From the NCBI RefSeq assembly GCF_013170825.1, contig NZ_CP033365.1, forward strand, positions 4,538,001 through 4,602,000: a stretch of 64,000 bases of DNA. The letters are read 5' to 3'. This document shows positions 60,896 to 64,000 of this stretch, piece after piece. A program made the translations under genes and the position numbers. The DNA comes from Mesorhizobium sp. NZP2298. Lineage in GTDB: Bacteria > Pseudomonadota > Alphaproteobacteria > Rhizobiales > Rhizobiaceae. Under the pieces are notes generated by a model that had not been told where the DNA came from, ran no database searches, and saw nothing but the letters and a program-made list of their open reading frames with translations. The stretch's first letter is position 1, and the number at the start of each line of letters is the position of its first letter.

Positions 60896-63607
60896 TCATT
60901 GGCTGCCGGAGCGCACACCGTTAAGCTTTTGTTCCAACCGCGAGCGCTCGTTCTCCTTCTGACTCGCCGCCAATGCAGCTTCGAGATCGTCAACTGCTCC
61001 TTCCTCGTTGAGAGCCTGACGGATATCAAACCGCAACTCAAGAAACTCGCTGCGAAAGCGCTCCGCCTTAAGTTTAATAAGAGCTTTTTCGATCCATTCT
61101 TTGGCCTCCCCGGCATCGCCTTGGGCAAGTCGTGATCGGGCCATCAGACGCTCCAGCCATTCGGTGTCCAGAGAAGTAAGTTTCCTAAGAATGCCTTCTG
61201 CCGTTTCCGGCCGACCCATGTCGATTAGGAGCTCTGCATGCCGCTGATGGTGAAACGACATCGGCTTAACGATCGCCAGATAGTGGCAACGTGCCTTTTC
61301 CCGAAGTTCACCGGCCATTTCCGGTGAAAGCCGAGCCGCTTCACAATAGATCTCCGCCCGCGCGGCTCGCTCTCGGTCGGTTTGTAATCTTTCGAGCTCG
61401 ACCTCCGGCAAGCCCTTGAAAATTGCTCGAAACATATCCGGCCGCTCGACTGAGATGTACCGACCCAGAGCAGCGAACGCGTCGAATGCGTGCTGCGCTC
61501 CGGCGTTGGCCGCAGAGATAATGGTGCGTTCGATCGCGGCAGCGTGGCGATCGATGAGGCCTGAGCGCCACTGGCCGGACCCTGATGGAAGACGCTCGAT
61601 CACGCCGAGCAGAACCGAATAGGTCAAACCTTTGGAGTCGGCGCTCGGCCCAAGCATTTCGTCCACTAGCTGGGTCGCTCTCGCCTCTTTTTCAGAGTGT
61701 CCCTTGTACAGGTCTACGAGCTGAAGCCTCGCCTCATGCAGCGGCAACGGGCCTTTTAGCACCTCTTCAAAAAGCTCGGCCGCAGCTGGCAGATCACCTA
61801 TGCGTTTTAGTGCCTTGCCTTTGTGGTGCAGAAGTTCTGCGGTTTCTCTTGGCGTGAGCTCCGGTAAGCCTAGCATTTCATCGAACGCGACAAGACGTTC
61901 CCGCAGCCGGTCCTGGGCAGCTGGATCTTGTTGTTCCTTGTCGAACAGAAAGAGCTGCTCAATGGATTCGATCACCATGTTGACTTCAAGTGGTTCAGGC
62001 TTCCGCCCGGTCATCCGTTTGACGGCATCCAATGGATTGCCGACAAGCTCTGGCTTAGTCTCCAAGGCGTCCCAGGTGGTCAACAGGGCAAAAAGGAAGC
62101 TGGGCGGGGTGTCGCCTTTTGCCACCATGGCTTCGAGTTTCGGCAACAAAATGCGAGCATTGCGCCACAGATCAAGGCCTTCTCCACGTGACGCTTCAAC
62201 GAGATAGGTGTCCAAGAGACGATCGAGTTCAGCACTCCGCTCTGGCGTGCACCAGCTCTCGTCGAGGGCAGCATCTACAACGTCATGCAATCTGATGGCT
62301 CTATTCCGATCTGGAGCGGTCAGGCTATTAGTTTTCAGCTTGCGAATGCCGAGTGGTTTGATGGCAAAACTTAAGAAATCCTCATCGCAAACTGGCAAAC
62401 CCGACCACGCAAAAACTGACAGCTCGCGAGAAAGCGAAGCCCGCAGACGCTCCAGTAAAATATCGGTAAGGCGACGACCGCCGGTCTCCATTTCGCCAAT
62501 GGCCTGGCAGTCATCTAGGATGTCATCCCAGGTCGCCCCCTGATTGACGGCGGCGAGGATTAGCGAAAGGCTGAGCGGATGCCCTTTGACAGTTGCCCAG
62601 ATTGTTTCGAACACCTCCTCAGGGCATGGGGAGCCGGCCTGTCCTAATAGAGCTTGAGACTGCGGACGATCCAGCATTGGTAGGCTGTACGAGTGGGCCG
62701 CCGTCGACCGTTGGGTTAGAAGAATGTGAGAGCCATCTCCGCAGATTTTTTTTAGTGAAGCTATGTCCAAATCATCCGACGCATCATCGATAACGAGCAG
62801 GCATGGCAGCGTCTGCATCAGACCGACGATGTTCCGGCTTTCACCGGCACGAAGGAGTGGGAGCGCTTGCAGATCCTGCACGCGGCGTACCTCTTCGCCA
62901 TCCAGCCAGATCCGAAGGTGATACTCAGCCTGATGAAGATGAGCGAAGGCCTGTGCTGTTGCCGTTTTTCCTAGTCCCCCAACGCCGCTGATCGCAAGGA
63001 CTGGACTCTTATTTAATCGTGCAACGATCTCCTCATCGATGTCAGTTCTCTGTAGCCAGCCCTCTACTGGTTCGGGCACAATCCTACTTGCTGCCTCCTC
63101 CTCTCGAATGCGCTCCAGATCTGGCAGATAGGGGGCAAGTTTTCGAACAACCGCATCGCTGATAATTAGGTGATCGACCAGTTGGGTCGCGATCTCCACA
63201 GCACCCCACAGGTGAAGCGTTCTACCTCGCATCTCTGGCATGGCGAGAACCTCGCGCTCAAATTCCTGCGCGATCTGTGGCCGGCTCATCTGCCCAGACA
63301 AAAGGAAGACCTGTTCCGCTGTGGGCGCTCCCGCCAACGCGTGAGCAAGGTCGTCACGCGCCTTGCCCATGTCTCCACTGAAATATTTCTTCTGATCGGA
63401 ATACTCGACGACGATCTTGCCGTCGCCACTGGTCGTATCCACAACACCAGCAACCGGGTAACCGAGAAGGTTTATCCCCCGATGATCCAGAGGCAGATCC
63501 AAAATTGCTTGAATGAACTGGCCACCAAATTTTTCGAAGTCGGTGGCGATATAGCCAATACCATTTGCCAGACGCCCAATCAGAGCAGTGCGCCGCTTCG
63601 GATTCAT
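60896..63607 (-). CDS. STAND (NB-ARC) NTPase with N-terminal nuclease-like domain, Avs/NLR-like
   Basis: 903 aa from ATG at 63607 (MNPKRRTALIGRL); numbering below counts from an in-frame ATG at 63619. Residues of about 20-165 form an alpha/beta domain with conserved PVAGVVDTTSGDGKIVVEYS, then DQKKYFSGDMGKA: D61, E72 and K77/K78 suit a PD-(D/E)xK-like nuclease, though the ExK spacing is not exact. Residues 205-450 are a STAND ATPase: Walker A SGVGGLGKTATAQAF, Walker B CLLVIDDASDD, sensor HILLTQRS and GHPLSLSLILAAV. The C-terminal 400 residues are helical repeats. Effector-STAND-sensor order equals Avs antiphage proteins. Confidence 0.8.
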   Translation of the reverse strand: MNPKRRTALIGRLANGIGYIATDFEKFGGQFIQAILDLPLDHRGINLLGYPVAGVVDTTSGDGKIVVEYSDQKKYFSGDMGKARDDLAHALAGAPTAEQVFLLSGQMSRPQIAQEFEREVLAMPEMRGRTLHLWGAVEIATQLVDHLIISDAVVRKLAPYLPDLERIREEEAASRIVPEPVEGWLQRTDIDEEIVARLNKSPVLAISGVGGLGKTATAQAFAHLHQAEYHLRIWLDGEEVRRVQDLQALPLLRAGESRNIVGLMQTLPCLLVIDDASDDLDIASLKKICGDGSHILLTQRSTAAHSYSLPMLDRPQSQALLGQAGSPCPEEVFETIWATVKGHPLSLSLILAAVNQGATWDDILDDCQAIGEMETGGRRLTDILLERLRASLSRELSVFAWSGLPVCDEDFLSFAIKPLGIRKLKTNSLTAPDRNRAIRLHDVVDAALDESWCTPERSAELDRLLDTYLVEASRGEGLDLWRNARILLPKLEAMVAKGDTPPSFLFALLTTWDALETKPELVGNPLDAVKRMTGRKPEPLEVNMVIESIEQLFLFDKEQQDPAAQDRLRERLVAFDEMLGLPELTPRETAELLHHKGKALKRIGDLPAAAELFEEVLKGPLPLHEARLQLVDLYKGHSEKEARATQLVDEMLGPSADSKGLTYSVLLGVIERLPSGSGQWRSGLIDRHAAAIERTIISAANAGAQHAFDAFAALGRYISVERPDMFRAIFKGLPEVELERLQTDRERAARAEIYCEAARLSPEMAGELREKARCHYLAIVKPMSFHHQRHAELLIDMGRPETAEGILRKLTSLDTEWLERLMARSRLAQGDAGEAKEWIEKALIKLKAERFRSEFLELRFDIRQALNEEGAVDDLEAALAASQKENERSRLEQKLNGVRSGSQ

Positions 63608-63822
63608 GTATGCCCCCAAATAAAATCCAGAAAATCATCCCCTGGACATCAATATCTGCAGAATATCGACATGCTGCAAGATCGCCGCGGTCGTGATGGT
63701 AGGAAAGCCCTTTCCGTCCAAGCCGCGAAAAGGAGGATGTCGCTCTGCGTCGCCGTTGACTTCAATTACGAAGGTGATTGGAAGAGCGCGCCAAAGAAGT
63801 CCCGAGGATGAACGCTCGTTAG

Positions 63823-64000
63823 CTAAACGGTCGGTGCATCGGACTTAACCGTTTTACGAATTATGCGCTCGAACAGGTCGGAGCGGGCTAACGTGGGCGG
63901 TCCTTTTGCAAGAAGTGGCTTAATCGCATCCCACTGCTTGGTCCCTTGGAATGAGATTTCACGCCCCTGCCTGTGATCGGGACGACTGAAATGGGGCCGG
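63823..64000 (-). CDS. C-terminal fragment of an unknown protein
   Basis: A frame open to the right edge of the window, ending TAG at 63823-63825 on the minus strand. The last residues include GREISFQGTKQWDAIKPLLA, KGPPTLARSDLFERIIRKTV. It lies upstream of the STAND gene in the same direction, with a 215-base gap, so it could belong to the same locus. No family is recognised from 58 residues. Confidence 0.4.
   Translation of the reverse strand, partial: RPHFSRPDHRQGREISFQGTKQWDAIKPLLAKGPPTLARSDLFERIIRKTVKSDAPTV

Overview
The window looks like a chromosomal segment of a rhizobial alphaproteobacterium, most likely Mesorhizobium or a close relative. This is an inference, not a database result. 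It rests on the high GC content, the block aroQ-accB-accC-aat-DUF2155-NDUFA12, the alphaproteobacterial small families (DUF3126, DUF982, DUF2218, BTLCP peptidase), a class II ribonucleotide reductase, and two copies of a palindromic intergenic repeat of the kind scattered through rhizobial genomes. Most of the window is ordinary core genome with tightly packed genes.

Layout: 0-7 kb holds a DsbA-like tail, aroQ, accBC, aat, two small envelope or respiratory accessory genes, and panBC for pantothenate. 7-23 kb is housekeeping and small conserved genes: gatB, yjhX, a CBS protein, a rhomboid protease, a PAS / PilZ / BTLCP-peptidase neighbourhood, an NYN ribonuclease-like protein, gamma carbonic anhydrase, cysE, agmatinase, a csp-DUF192-hydrolase operon and gloA. 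23.0-27.9 kb is an AT-richer acquired islet. It carries a heme-oxygenase-like diiron enzyme candidate, decayed ISAs1 and IS110 transposases, a 68-residue acidic peptide, and a large adenylate cyclase / STAND ATPase / TPR regulator.

27.9-36 kb contains DUF1697-ilvA, an M24 peptidase pseudogene, a tandem pair of paralogous lipoprotein alpha/beta hydrolases, adenine deaminase, an outer-membrane beta-barrel and tRNA-Leu(UAA). 36-46 kb is centred on a six-gene leftward operon: a glutamine-synthetase-like ligase, a complete polyamine-type ABC importer and an iron alcohol dehydrogenase. A LuxR-type regulator is transcribed divergently from it. 46-57 kb carries small exported or DUF proteins, a MoCF/CinA-like protein, a tandem Usp, gpt, a Nudix enzyme, a PilZ protein, and nrdJ with an excellent NrdR box and a consensus DnaA box upstream.

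57-64 kb is accessory DNA with looser spacing: a protein with an RX4H (HEPN-like) motif, a large HTH / coiled-coil protein of unknown function, and a 903-residue protein. That last protein combines a possible N-terminal nuclease-like domain, an NB-ARC/STAND ATPase and C-terminal helical repeats. This is the architecture of Avs/NLR-like antiphage proteins, and it is the best candidate for an undescribed system in this window. The 23-28 kb islet is the second candidate.
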